DNA from: Arthrobacter sp. Bz4
Lineage (GTDB): Bacteria > Actinomycetota > Actinomycetes > Actinomycetales > Micrococcaceae
Length of the DNA stretch: 64,000 bases
Direction of reading: 5' to 3'
NCBI RefSeq assembly: GCF_003075455.1
Contig: NZ_QDAE01000003.1
Location: 218,052 to 282,051 of the forward strand
Shown: positions 45,033 through 53,157 of the stretch, in pieces
Layout of the letters: each line of letters begins with the position of its first letter
Numbering within the stretch: position 1 is the stretch's first letter
The notes under the pieces: generated by a model
Databases searched by the model: none
The model's input: only the letters and a program-made list of their open reading frames with translations
What the model was told of the DNA's origin: nothing
Translations under genes and position numbers: made by a program

Positions 45033-46802
45033 TCAGTACTCGATGGGGTAGGTCTCGGGCTTGCCGGTGGATGGTGCGACGTTCCTGGCGTTGAGCACCT
45101 GTTCCATTACCTTTTGGAATGACTCCCCCGGTATCAGATAATACAGATCGCCCTGCGGCCGCTGCAGCGTCACCACCACGACGTACTCCGGGTCATCCAT
45201 TGGCGCCATGCCAGCGTAGGTGAGGGTGTACCCGTCGTAGCCGCCGGTAGCGCTTGGCGCTTCGGCCGTGCCCGTCTTGGATCCCACGCGGTATTCGTCC
45301 AGCGCACCCGAAGCACCTGAGCCATCAACGGTAACGGTTTCGAGCATCTTCTGTAGCTGGCCTGAGGTTTCAGTGGAGACCACTTCGACGCCCTCGTCCT
45401 GGGGCACCTTGTGCTCGGTTCCGTCGGGGTCAATGTAGGCATCGATCAACCGTGGTTTCAGCCGGACGCCGTCGTTGGCGATTGTCTGGTAGACCATCGC
45501 GGTGTGCAGCGCAGTCTGCGCGAGGCCCTGCCCGAACAGCACCGTGTACTGCTGGCGGTCGTCCCACTCTTCCGGCTGGGCGAGGATACCGCTGGTCTCA
45601 CCGTTCAAACCGACATCGAGGGGCTGCCCGATCCCAAACTTGGTGAGCCAGTCGTAGCGCTGTTGCTTGCTGAGCTGCTCACCAATCATCACCGTTCCGG
45701 TGTTCATGGATTTGGCGAAGATTCCGGCGGCGGTGCGCTGCTCCTCGCCATGCTCGAAAGCATCTTTGAACGTCTGGTTGTCCACGGTGTAGGTGTTTGG
45801 CAACAGGAATTCGCTGGTGGGTTCAATGATTCCCTCCTCCAGCCCTGCTGCCATGGTGATCAGCTTGGTGGTGGAGCCGGGCTCGAAGGATGAGGTGACC
45901 GAGAGGGGTTTACGAAATTCGGGTTCAGTGGCTCCCGGGTTATTCGGGTCCATGGTGGTGGACTCGGCCATCGCGACAATGCCGCCGGTATCCGCTTCGA
46001 CGACCACGATGTTGCCCCACTGGGCGTCGTACTCCTCCACCTGGGAGGCGATGGTCTGCTGGGCAAACCACTGGAGATCCTGGTCGATGGTCAGCTTGAC
46101 TGACTGTCCGTCCTTGGCCGGCACATCCTCGTTGGTGGCGTAGGGAATCCGGATGCCGTCACCGCCGATCTCAAAGGTGCGGCTACCTGCTTCGCCGGTG
46201 AGCCGGTCGTCCTGGGTGAGCTCGAGGCCCTCATTCTGCTCGCCAACGAACCCGACGATTGATCCGGCGACCGGCCCGGAGGGGTAGGTGCGAAGGCTGA
46301 CCGGGTCGGCGTAGACACCAGGCATCCGCACGGCCAATGCGGCGTTCTTGACCTCAGGGGTGACTTCCTGGGCGACATACCCGAACTTTTTGTCCCCGAT
46401 GATTGCCGCCTCGAGGGTGGCCGCATCCTGGCCGAGGATCGTCGAGAGCTCGGCAAAACCCTCATCCATGGTGAGCTCCTCGCGGTCCCCCTCATCGTTG
46501 ATCCGGGCGAAGGTGTCGCCTTCGGCGAGGGTCTGATCCACCACGATGTCGAAGCGCTCCACGCTGCGGGCCAGGTAATTTCCCTTGCTGTCGAGAATAT
46601 CGCCGCGCATTGGCTGCACCGGGAACGATTCGAGCCGCTTATTCAGTCCGGCCTGCGCCATGCCGCCGAGGTCGAGCGCCTGCACCTGAAATAACCGGAC
46701 CCCCAGCACCAGCAGGAGGATCAGGACGAAGGCCAGACCTACGCGTAGCCTTTTCGCGCCGAGAGCCACCCGGAATTTGTCGTGCTCAGTTGCTGTAGCC
46801 AC
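45033..46802 (-). CDS. ftsI: Class B penicillin-binding protein FtsI/PBP2-type transpeptidase
   Basis: 589 residues, bitopic: TM near residue 25 (VGLAFVLILLLVLGVRLFQV). The N-terminal module (FPVQPMRGDILDSKGNYLAR) precedes the transpeptidase domain: SFEPGSTTKLITM (SxxK), AKSMNTGTVMIGE (SxN) and RVGSKTGTAEAP (KTG). It crosslinks septal peptidoglycan with FtsW. The C terminus lacks PASTA domains. Located between ftsL and murE as usual, 45 nt after the ftsL stop. Confidence 0.95.
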   Translation of the reverse strand: MATATEHDKFRVALGAKRLRVGLAFVLILLLVLGVRLFQVQALDLGGMAQAGLNKRLESFPVQPMRGDILDSKGNYLARSVERFDIVVDQTLAEGDTFARINDEGDREELTMDEGFAELSTILGQDAATLEAAIIGDKKFGYVAQEVTPEVKNAALAVRMPGVYADPVSLRTYPSGPVAGSIVGFVGEQNEGLELTQDDRLTGEAGSRTFEIGGDGIRIPYATNEDVPAKDGQSVKLTIDQDLQWFAQQTIASQVEEYDAQWGNIVVVEADTGGIVAMAESTTMDPNNPGATEPEFRKPLSVTSSFEPGSTTKLITMAAGLEEGIIEPTSEFLLPNTYTVDNQTFKDAFEHGEEQRTAAGIFAKSMNTGTVMIGEQLSKQQRYDWLTKFGIGQPLDVGLNGETSGILAQPEEWDDRQQYTVLFGQGLAQTALHTAMVYQTIANDGVRLKPRLIDAYIDPDGTEHKVPQDEGVEVVSTETSGQLQKMLETVTVDGSGASGALDEYRVGSKTGTAEAPSATGGYDGYTLTYAGMAPMDDPEYVVVVTLQRPQGDLYYLIPGESFQKVMEQVLNARNVAPSTGKPETYPIEY

Positions 46803-46847
46803 TTCAATATCCTTCGGTGTCTTTCGGGTGATCGTCGATCGTGTGCG

Positions 46848-47482
46848 TTACCCGCCGGTGCCTTGCTGTGGTGCTGGAATTGATCCGCCGTTAAGCTCGA
46901 TTGCCTGCGGCTGCTCGGCGGGGGGTGCGGGCTCTGCCTCGGCCGCCGGTGTTGCAGCGGCTGGTGCGTCGGCTGCAGACGCTGCAGCTTCCTCCCTTGG
47001 AGGGGCCTCGACAGCAACCGCGACGCCAGCCGTGGACACCTCGGGGGCGGCGATGAGCGCCAATGGCTCGCCGCCCTCCTTCGCAGCCTCGGGACTACCT
47101 GCAATTTTCATCGAATCTACATCAATGGAGCCGAATCCAGGGGAGGCGACCATGCCGAGTTCCCGGGCTTCCGCAGCGAGGTTCTGTGGCGCATTGAGGT
47201 CTTCCATTTGTTGGGTGAGCGCCTGGTTCTCCTGATTCAGGGCGATCTGCTGGTTACGCAGTTCCACAAGTTCATATTGCTACTGGAGACCGAGATATTG
47301 AGCATCAGAACCGTCACCAGAGCGCCGACCAGGGCGATCATGCTGAACACCGCGAAGGGGATCCGACGCCGGGCCGGTCCGGCTGGCACCAGCGAGAGCG
47401 GCGTCCGGACCTGCTGGGAGGATCCGCTTCCCGTTTCGGGGGTAGCCAGCGGCGCGTAGGATTCAGCGAGTTGCTGGCTCAT
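46848..47482 (-). CDS. ftsL: FtsL-like septum protein, frameshifted
   Basis: Bitopic protein: [22 protein letters not shown] near residues 41-60, then a coiled-coil ([39 protein letters not shown]), then an Ala/Pro/Glu-rich tail of about 75 residues ending in QQGTGG. The N-terminal frame starts at ATG 47482 (overlapping the rsmH stop by 4 nt) and breaks near 47279 just after SVSSS; inserting one C restores [11 protein letters not shown]. Typical actinobacterial FtsL is of similar length; the long C-terminal tail is unusual but in frame. FtsL scaffolds FtsQ and the septal synthase. Confidence 0.82.
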
Positions 47483-48486
47483 GATGCATTCCTGTCTTTG
47501 GTGCTTCGAGTGTTCTTGATTCGTTCTACTGCGCGCAGCTTTGCCGATGCCGCCCGCGGGTTTTCTTCAATTTCCTGCTCGGTCGGGGCTTCGGTGCCCT
47601 TGGTCAGCGACTTGAGGTAGGGCTTGTGCTCCTCGAGTTCCACCGGAAATCCGACTGGGGCTGAGGAGCGGGTACCGGCGGTGAAGGCAGCCTTGACGAT
47701 CTTGTCCTCGAGCGAGTGGTAGGACATGGCCACCGCCCGCCCGCCGAGAATCAGTGAGTCGACGGCGGCGGGAATTGCCCGTTCGAGCACGGTCAGCTCC
47801 TCGTTGACTTCGATCCGGAGCGCCTGGAAGGTCCGTTTGGCCGGGTGTCCCCCGGTCCGTGCCGCCCCTGCGGGGACCACGGCGCGGATGACGTCGACCA
47901 GTTGGCCTGTCGAGGTGAAGGGGGTGTCACGGCGGGCGGCGACAATGGCCGATGAGATCCGGCCAGCGAACTTCTCCTCACCCCAGGCACGAATAATGCG
48001 GAGCAGGTCCGTCTCGGAGTACACGTTGACGACGTCTGCTGCGGTCTGCCCAACGCTGGTATCCATCCGCATGTCCAGTGGCGCGTCATAGGAGTAGGCG
48101 AATCCCCGGTCACGTTCGTCCAGTTGGAGGGAGGACACTCCCAGGTCGAAGAGCACACCGTCAACAGCGTCGATGCCCAGATCCTCGAGGACCTCGGGAA
48201 GCTCGTCATACACCGCGTGGACCAGATCGGTTCGCCCCGAGAAGGTTGCGAGCCGTTCGCCGGCCAGGGCAAGTGCCTGCAGATCGCGGTCAATCCCGAC
48301 CAGGTGTGCCTGCGGAAACCGTGCCAGCAGGGATTCGGAGTGCCCGCCCATGCCCAGCGTGGCATCGACGACCACCGGCGTACGGCCGGCAGCTACCGCG
48401 GCGAGGAGGGCTGGTTCGAGGAGCGAGATGCAGCGTTCACGCAGTACCGGTACGTGCCGTTCACCGGTAGGGCGATCGTCGCTCAT
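47479..48486 (-). CDS. rsmH: 16S rRNA m4C1402 methyltransferase
   Basis: 335 residues. RsmH (MraW) methylates C1402 of 16S rRNA at N4 with [16 protein letters not shown] starts it, [19 protein letters not shown] is the SAM site, [16 protein letters not shown] follows, then [20 protein letters not shown] and [16 protein letters not shown] near the C terminus. Start ATG 48486; about 200 nt separate it from the mraZ stop, and no other gene is evident in that gap. Confidence 0.97.
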   Translation of the reverse strand: MSDDRPTGERHVPVLRERCISLLEPALLAAVAAGRTPVVVDATLGMGGHSESLLARFPQAHLVGIDRDLQALALAGERLATFSGRTDLVHAVYDELPEVLEDLGIDAVDGVLFDLGVSSLQLDERDRGFAYSYDAPLDMRMDTSVGQTAADVVNVYSETDLLRIIRAWGEEKFAGRISSAIVAARRDTPFTSTGQLVDVIRAVVPAGAARTGGHPAKRTFQALRIEVNEELTVLERAIPAAVDSLILGGRAVAMSYHSLEDKIVKAAFTAGTRSSAPVGFPVELEEHKPYLKSLTKGTEAPTEQEIEENPRAASAKLRAVERIKNTRSTKDRNAS

Positions 48487-48684
48487 CCATTCGCTCCTTC
48501 CTCAGTGTTGCCTGCTTGGTTGTCTGTACAACACGTTTCTTGAGCCAGATCCCCATCCGACCAGGCGCGGTGCCCGCCTGGCTCCGGGGAAGGTGAGCCA
48601 GGTGGAACGTACGCCGGGCGGCTGGAGATCTCGTCCAAGAAGCCGTCCTGCATTTCGTGCGGTACTGCGTGGTGATGTGCGGTA

Positions 48685-49116
48685 CTAGAAGAGACCCGGG
48701 AGAGCGTCCTCGTCGGTTTCGGAGAACGTGTTCTCCTGCTCCGCCAGATAGTTGTTCCAGGCCGTGGCGTCCCAGATCTCAGCACGGCTGCCCGCGCCAA
48801 TCACTGCAAGTTCCCGGTCCAGTCCCGCATAGGTCCGAAGCGCCTGAGGAATGGTGATTCGTCCCTGCTTGTCGGGGACCTCATCTGAGGCCCCTGACAA
48901 AAACACCCTGCTGTAATCACGGGATTGCCGTGACGACAGCGGTGCTGTCCGCATCTGTTCGTGAAGCTGTTCAAACTCGCGCTGACTAAAAACGTAGATG
49001 CACCGTTCTTGCCCCCGGGTCAGCACCAATCCGTTGGATAGTTCCTCCCGGAACTTCGCTGGAAGGATCAACCTGCCCTTTTCATCGAGACGTGGCAGAT
49101 GGGTTCCGAGGAACAT
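48685..49116 (-). CDS. mraZ: Transcriptional regulator MraZ
   Basis: 143 residues, normal length. Two AbrB-like repeats with the SSP-type DXXXR motifs: [20 protein letters not shown] (DEKGR) and [19 protein letters not shown] (DKQGR). MraZ represses its own dcw operon by binding tandem repeats upstream. ATG 49116 has GGTGG upstream; longer frames reach 49146 but read promoter DNA. First gene of the cluster on the minus strand; binding-site-like repeats lie upstream. Confidence 0.95.
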   Translation of the reverse strand: MFLGTHLPRLDEKGRLILPAKFREELSNGLVLTRGQERCIYVFSQREFEQLHEQMRTAPLSSRQSRDYSRVFLSGASDEVPDKQGRITIPQALRTYAGLDRELAVIGAGSRAEIWDATAWNNYLAEQENTFSETDEDALPGLF

Positions 49117-49165
49117 CTGCCACCGCCCATCCAATCCGGAAAGCACCTCGCGGCACCACTACGCT

Positions 49166-49198
49166 CTTATAACCACCACTTTACTCCACATCCCTCCC
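49166..49198 (-). promoter_or_regulatory. mraZ promoter with MraZ-box-like repeats
   Basis: On the minus strand, TGTGG-5-AGTGG with a 10-bp period (49176-49190) lies just upstream of a TTATAAG -10-like element (49166-49172), which is about 50 nt before mraZ. MraZ is known to bind GTGG/TGGGA-type repeats with 10-bp period near its own -35. Confidence 0.55.
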
Positions 49199-49270
49199 CC
49201 GTCAATCCATTTAGGGGTTCCGACGCGATGAATTTCCTGGCAGTTCCCTGTATCGGCGGGACTGGAGCGC

Positions 49271-49290
49271 GGTGGTGGGAAGTGGAGGGA
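49271..49290 (+). promoter_or_regulatory. Second MraZ-box-like pair, opposite orientation
   Basis: GGTGG (49271-49275) and AGTGG (49281-49285) followed by AGGGA, 10-bp period, plus strand, about 160 nt upstream of mraZ. Confidence 0.4.
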
Positions 49291-49357
49291 TTTGAGCCGC
49301 CACAGCACACCCGGTCCTGACGATCCGGCCTCAGGGCGAGAAAAACGCCCGTTAAAC

Positions 49358-49389
49358 GCCGATAGACCCGACTATGCGGGTCTATCGGC
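49358..49389 (-). terminator. Terminator downstream of the DUF3040 gene
   Basis: Perfect 13-bp stem GCCGATAGACCCG with a 6-nt loop, about 70 nt beyond the DUF3040 stop on the minus strand; on that strand GTTTAACGGGCGTTTTT follows, giving a T-rich tail. Confidence 0.7.
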
Positions 49390-49415
49390 CAAGCAAATGA
49401 TTGGGATTTACGCCA

Positions 49416-49434
49416 AGTGGATGAAAGTGGAGGG
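49416..49434 (+). promoter_or_regulatory. Third MraZ-box-like pair
   Basis: AGTGG (49416-49420) and AGTGG (49426-49430) followed by AGGG, 10-bp period, plus strand. It lies between the DUF3040 stop and the terminator hairpin, about 300 nt upstream of mraZ. Confidence 0.4.
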
Positions 49435-49460
49435 CGCTGGCGGCCGACCGATTGGCAACG

Positions 49461-49838
49461 TTAGGGCTGTTCGCGCTTGCGCTCGTCCCACTTCTCTTCG
49501 AGGGTGCTCAGAAAGCCTCCACTACGATTGACGGGCGCCGTTTTAATTCCCTGAGGCATTGGCGCTGATTCGGAGCCCTTGCCCCGGCTGGTGGCGTAAT
49601 ACACTCCAGCTCCCATGACCAGGAATCCTGCGACGCCCACCAGAATAATCTGGTTCGCTACGCCCAGCAGCAGAATCAAAATGCCTGCGACCGTCATCAA
49701 CGCGCCGATGACGATCCTGCGCGTTGAAATCGTCCGCTGGGGGCTCGACGCCATCGAGCTGGCAAACTTTGGGTCGTCGGCGTGAAGCTGCTGCTCCAGC
49801 TGATCAAGCAGCCTCTGTTCGTGTTCCGAGAGTGCCAT
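49461..49838 (-). CDS. DUF3040 family membrane protein
   Basis: 125 residues. MALSEHEQRLLDQLEQQL and ADDPKFASSM are the signature start of DUF3040. Two adjacent helices follow (RRIVIGALMTVAGILILLLG; IILVGVAGFLVMGAGVYYAT), then a basic tail with LEEKWDERKREQ. Function unknown; the gene is conserved upstream of mraZ in actinobacteria. GGAGG 6 nt before ATG 49838 decides the start. Transcribed toward mraZ but separated by a terminator. Confidence 0.86.
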   Translation of the reverse strand: MALSEHEQRLLDQLEQQLHADDPKFASSMASSPQRTISTRRIVIGALMTVAGILILLLGVANQIILVGVAGFLVMGAGVYYATSRGKGSESAPMPQGIKTAPVNRSGGFLSTLEEKWDERKREQP

Positions 49839-50063
49839 CACTGCCTCCATACTGATAATTAATCCTGGTCCCTCACCTCAACTAACGAGTACCTGATCAA
49901 TCCAGTTCCCTACGACGGCATCGTCGCTGAGAGTGTTCCAAATTGACCGGCGTAGCTTGTTGATGTTGGCCTGTGCTCTAAGGATAGAGCGCAATGCCCA
50001 CAAGGGAAAGTCGCAGCCCTGTCGGGTGGAAATCAGGGCTGCCAGCGTCCTTCAGGGAGGCGT

Positions 50064-51275
50064 TCAGGGAGCCGTATCGGTCGGTTTTCGAAACAGCTGG
50101 GCTGGCTGGATAGCCGACTTACCAAACTTCCGATTGACCTCATCGAGAGCCGACTCGGCGAGCCGCCAGTTCTCGTCCCGTCGGTCGATGGTGAGCTGAT
50201 GCCCCAGTCCCGACGATGGCTCCAGCTGGTCCGCCCGCACTCCCACCAGCCGGACGCTCATGGGACGCTCCCCCAGTGCTGCCAGCAGCGATATCGCTGC
50301 CGCATAGATGGCATTCGCGCTGTCAGTAGGTTCGCTTAGCCTTTTGGTCCGCGTCAGCGTCGAGAAATCCGCGTAGCGCAGTTTGATTGCGACTCCGCCG
50401 CACTGAAGATGGGCTGATCGAAGCCTCGCCGCCGTCCGATGAGACAACCGAAGCATTTCGGTATGCAAGGTGGGATCGTCGCTGACGTCGGCAGCAAATG
50501 TCTCTTCGGCACCGATGGTCTTCTCCTGGCGGGTCACCGTCACGGTGCGCGGATCCCGACCCCAGGCGAGATCATGGACGTGCTGCCCGGAAACACCTAA
50601 CAGCTTGCGCAGGGAAGATAGTGGGGTGTGCGCGAGGTCCTCCACGGAGCGGATCCCCAGCCGCGCCAGTACTTCCTGCGTTTTGGCGCCAACACCCCAG
50701 AGCGCTGACACGGGAAGGGTGTGCAGGTACGCCACAGTCTCCTCCCCCGGGATAACCAGCAGACCGTTGGGCTTCGAACGGGTCGAAGCAATCTTGGCAA
50801 CAAATTTGGTGGTCGCAGCCCCCACACTCGCCGTAATTCCAAGCTCCCGGCGAATCGTTGTTCGAATCAGCTCACCAATTTCGCGCGGCCCACCGAGCCG
50901 ACGCATCGACCCCGCAATGTCCAGGAAGGCTTCGTCGACGCTGAGCTGTTCCACCAAGGGAGTGATGGTTCCAAAGATCGACATCACACCATGTGAGACT
51001 GCCGAATACTTCTCATGATGGGGTTCAAGCACCACCCCCTGCGGACATAACCGCATGGCGGCCGACATCGGCATAGCCGAGCGGACTCCGAACCGCCGCG
51101 CCTCATAAGATGCTGACAGGACCACCGACCGGCCGCTGGGCGAACCGACAATCACCGGTGTGCCCACGAGGTCCGGACGATCCAGTAATTCGACAGCCAC
51201 ATAGAAGGCGTCCATGTCCACATGAAGGATGGTGCACTCTGCATCTGGGAGGTTAGTCCTGGGCCCGGCTGTCAC
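50064..51275 (-). CDS. dinB: DNA polymerase IV (Y family)
   Basis: 403 residues. Translesion polymerase. Active-site motifs: ILHVDMDAFYVAVELLDRPD (first metal Asp), SYEARRFGVRSAMPM (YEAR), and SVDEAFLDIAGSM (second Asp-Glu pair SVDEAF). The thumb and little-finger domains (LGVSGQHVHDLAWGRDP) follow. The ATG at 51314 is possible, but GTG 51275 was chosen because a TACGAT hexamer ends 6 nt before it and the extra residues are not family-like. No LexA box (GAAC-n4-GTTC) is seen upstream. Divergent from the polyprenyl synthase gene. Confidence 0.94.
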   Translation of the reverse strand: MTAGPRTNLPDAECTILHVDMDAFYVAVELLDRPDLVGTPVIVGSPSGRSVVLSASYEARRFGVRSAMPMSAAMRLCPQGVVLEPHHEKYSAVSHGVMSIFGTITPLVEQLSVDEAFLDIAGSMRRLGGPREIGELIRTTIRRELGITASVGAATTKFVAKIASTRSKPNGLLVIPGEETVAYLHTLPVSALWGVGAKTQEVLARLGIRSVEDLAHTPLSSLRKLLGVSGQHVHDLAWGRDPRTVTVTRQEKTIGAEETFAADVSDDPTLHTEMLRLSHRTAARLRSAHLQCGGVAIKLRYADFSTLTRTKRLSEPTDSANAIYAAAISLLAALGERPMSVRLVGVRADQLEPSSGLGHQLTIDRRDENWRLAESALDEVNRKFGKSAIQPAQLFRKPTDTAP

Positions 51276-51281
51276 AGTCCA

Positions 51282-51287
51282 ATCGTA
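51282..51287 (-). promoter_or_regulatory. -10 hexamer of dinB, leaderless
   Basis: TACGAT on the minus strand with 6 nt to the GTG at 51275. Confidence 0.45.
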
Positions 51288-51384
51288 GCCAGTCAGTAGG
51301 ATGGAATAACCCACAGACCAACCGGCCGGCGGAATGCCCGGCGCACCCCCACGCGGAAACCTATCCGCACACTGAGGAGAGCCA

Positions 51385-52509
51385 ATGACCGACCGGACCC
51401 CCTTCGTCGAGGACGCCTCAGTCGCTCAGCTAATCGCTGACGAGCAGTCCACGTACCGCGCCGAGGTGACGAGAGGCCTTGGCCTCTTCCTCACGCGCCA
51501 ACAGGCAATCCTCGGGGATATTGCCGATGATGCGCTGGAGCTGACTGCTGCTATTGGCCGACTGACTTCGGGTGGCAAGAGGCTACGCGCCTCACTCTGC
51601 TATTGGGGATTTCGAGGGGCCGGAGGATCCTCGGATGCACGCGAACCGGTTTTGGCCGGCGTCGCGCTTGAACTCTTCCAGGCGGCCGCGCTAATTCACG
51701 ACGATGTAATTGACCGCTCCGATACCCGACGCGGCTCCCCCAGCGTGCACCGGCAGTTCGGAACGCTCCACGAGCGAAACCGCTGGCATTTAAGTTCGGA
51801 CCGGTTTGGAGTATCTGCAGCTGTGCTGACCGGCGATATGTGCCTCTCCTTCAGCGAAGAACAGTTCTCGGATATCGGCCCTGGTGCGGCGTCGGGCACT
51901 GCGGCCCGGTCAATCTTCAACCGGATGCGCACCGAGGTGATGGCTGGCCAGTACCTGGACCTACTGGAAGAAGCGGTGGGGCCGGACCGGACGCCGGACG
52001 ACGCCGCCGCGCGGGCACTGCGGATTGTCAGGTATAAATCTGCCAAGTATTCGATCGAGCACCCGCTTGGCCTTGGCGGCGCCCTGGGTGGTGCCGGCGC
52101 AGCACAGTTGGCTGGCTACTCGGCCTTCTCACTTCCGCTGGGTGAAGCGTTCCAGCTTCGGGACGACGTCCTGGGAGTGTTCGGCGACCCAACTGTCACG
52201 GGGAAACCCGCTGGGGACGATCTGAGGGAGGGGAAACGGACCCTACTCATCGCCAAGGCGCTTCAGAACGGGAGTCCGCGGGACCAGGAACTGATCAACA
52301 GCACCCTGGGCCAGGCGGATCTCGACGACGATGGGGTGTCACGACTGCGCGACGTCATTGCCTCTTCGGGAGCGCTGGTCGCGGTCGAGTCGCTGATTGC
52401 CGAACATTCAGAATCGGCAGCCCAGGCGCTAAAACGCCTGGAACTGGATGCGGTGTGCCGGTCGGCCCTTGCCGGGTTGGCAACCGCTGCGGTGAGCCGG
52501 TCAGCTTAG
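51385..52509 (+). CDS. idsA: Polyprenyl diphosphate synthase
   Basis: 374 residues of the trans-isoprenyl diphosphate synthase family (geranylgeranyl-type). First Asp-rich motif IHDDVIDRSDTRRG (Asp106-Asp110); GGKRLRASLCYWGF precedes it; the second motif is QLRDDVLGVFGDP followed by GKPAGDDLREGKRT, in which the last Asp of DDxxD is Gly, as seen in other actinobacterial members. Chain length cannot be read with certainty. GAGGAG precedes the ATG. In M. tuberculosis idsA2 is also near Rv2175c and pknL. Confidence 0.9.
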   Translation: MTDRTPFVEDASVAQLIADEQSTYRAEVTRGLGLFLTRQQAILGDIADDALELTAAIGRLTSGGKRLRASLCYWGFRGAGGSSDAREPVLAGVALELFQAAALIHDDVIDRSDTRRGSPSVHRQFGTLHERNRWHLSSDRFGVSAAVLTGDMCLSFSEEQFSDIGPGAASGTAARSIFNRMRTEVMAGQYLDLLEEAVGPDRTPDDAAARALRIVRYKSAKYSIEHPLGLGGALGGAGAAQLAGYSAFSLPLGEAFQLRDDVLGVFGDPTVTGKPAGDDLREGKRTLLIAKALQNGSPRDQELINSTLGQADLDDDGVSRLRDVIASSGALVAVESLIAEHSESAAQALKRLELDAVCRSALAGLATAAVSRSA

Positions 52510-52540
52510 GCGGTAAACCCGGGCGATGACGAGTCCTGGC

Positions 52541-52894
52541 TTACCAGGCGGCGGCCTGGGCCCGTCGGCGAATTTCGGTTTTGCGGCCTTCGCGCAGCGC
52601 GTCGATAGGTCGTCCGGGCAGTGACTCGTCGGGGGTGAACAACCACCTGACAATATCCTCGTCGCTGAACCCGGAATCAGCGAGGACGATGATCGTCCCC
52701 TTGAGACTGTCAACTACTGCACCCTCGAAGATGAACTCCGCGGGGACGCTCCTGACGTTTCGTTCGGTGCTGCGGAGCGCGATTAGCGATTTCTCATCGA
52801 GCAGGCCGTGGACCTTGGTGATGGGCACATCCAACTCAAGTGCCACCTCCGGAAGGTTCAGCCAGGCGGGCACGAGTTCTTCGAGTTCATTCAC
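52541..52894 (-). CDS. Rv2175c-like winged-HTH DNA-binding protein
   Basis: 117 residues. AWLNLPEVALELDVPITKVHG is the helix-turn-helix; VRSVPAEFIFEGAVVDSLKG and FSDEDIVRWLFTPDESLPGRP are conserved in Rv2175c, a DNA-binding substrate of the kinase PknL in M. tuberculosis. Here it lies next to a Ser/Thr kinase two genes away, preserving that association. The phospho-acceptor Thr of the N terminus of Rv2175c is not obviously present. A GTG starts at 52894. DNA targets unknown. Confidence 0.82.
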   Translation of the reverse strand: MNELEELVPAWLNLPEVALELDVPITKVHGLLDEKSLIALRSTERNVRSVPAEFIFEGAVVDSLKGTIIVLADSGFSDEDIVRWLFTPDESLPGRPIDALREGRKTEIRRRAQAAAW

Positions 52895-53078
52895 CCCCTA
52901 AGGGTGCCAGATGTGAGGGCATCCCTCCACTTCTTGATCCGACACGCCGGCGATCAAGTAACGGGTTTGAACGGAACTATTGTGCTAGGTGACATTTAGT
53001 GTAGATTCTCATGAGTCACACCAGTAACACTAACAACATCAGACTCTCGCGCACCATCAGATGTTTTTGAAAGAGGTC

Positions 53079-53100
53079 CCCGACGGGCATGCCCGTCGGG
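53079..53100. promoter_or_regulatory. Perfect 22-bp palindrome in the leader of the LysM gene
   Basis: CCCGACGGGCA followed by its exact complement, ending 58 nt before the LysM start; flanking GAG/CTC extend the stem. Upstream, TTGTGC (52980-52985) and TAGATT (53002-53007) with 16 nt between them could be the promoter, giving a leader of about 140 nt with this hairpin. It may be an attenuator or a terminator read from the minus strand; neither side has a long T-run. Confidence 0.6.
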
Positions 53101-53157
53101 TCTCCATTCGGCCATCGGCGCGGCCCGTACCGTTGACCATAGATGAGGATTTTGACC

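Noticed and set aside
48483..48800. 105-codon minus-strand frame between rsmH and mraZ
   Set aside because: It overlaps the 3' part of mraZ in another frame and has random-like composition.
49261..49320. tRNA 3' half on the minus strand (TCAAATCC-type T-arm followed by CCACTTCCCACCA)
   Set aside because: The T stem pairs badly (GGCGG against CCTCC) and no matching acceptor, D-arm or anticodon arm lies 70 nt upstream; the repeats fit MraZ-type GTGG sites better.
49340..49392. CRISPR or attachment site at the hairpin near 49358
   Set aside because: A single inverted repeat with terminator context; no direct repeats or spacers in the window and no integrase genes.
50064..51384. LexA (SOS) box upstream of dinB
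   Set aside because: No TCGAAC-n4-GTTCGA-like sequence found between dinB and the divergent polyprenyl synthase gene.
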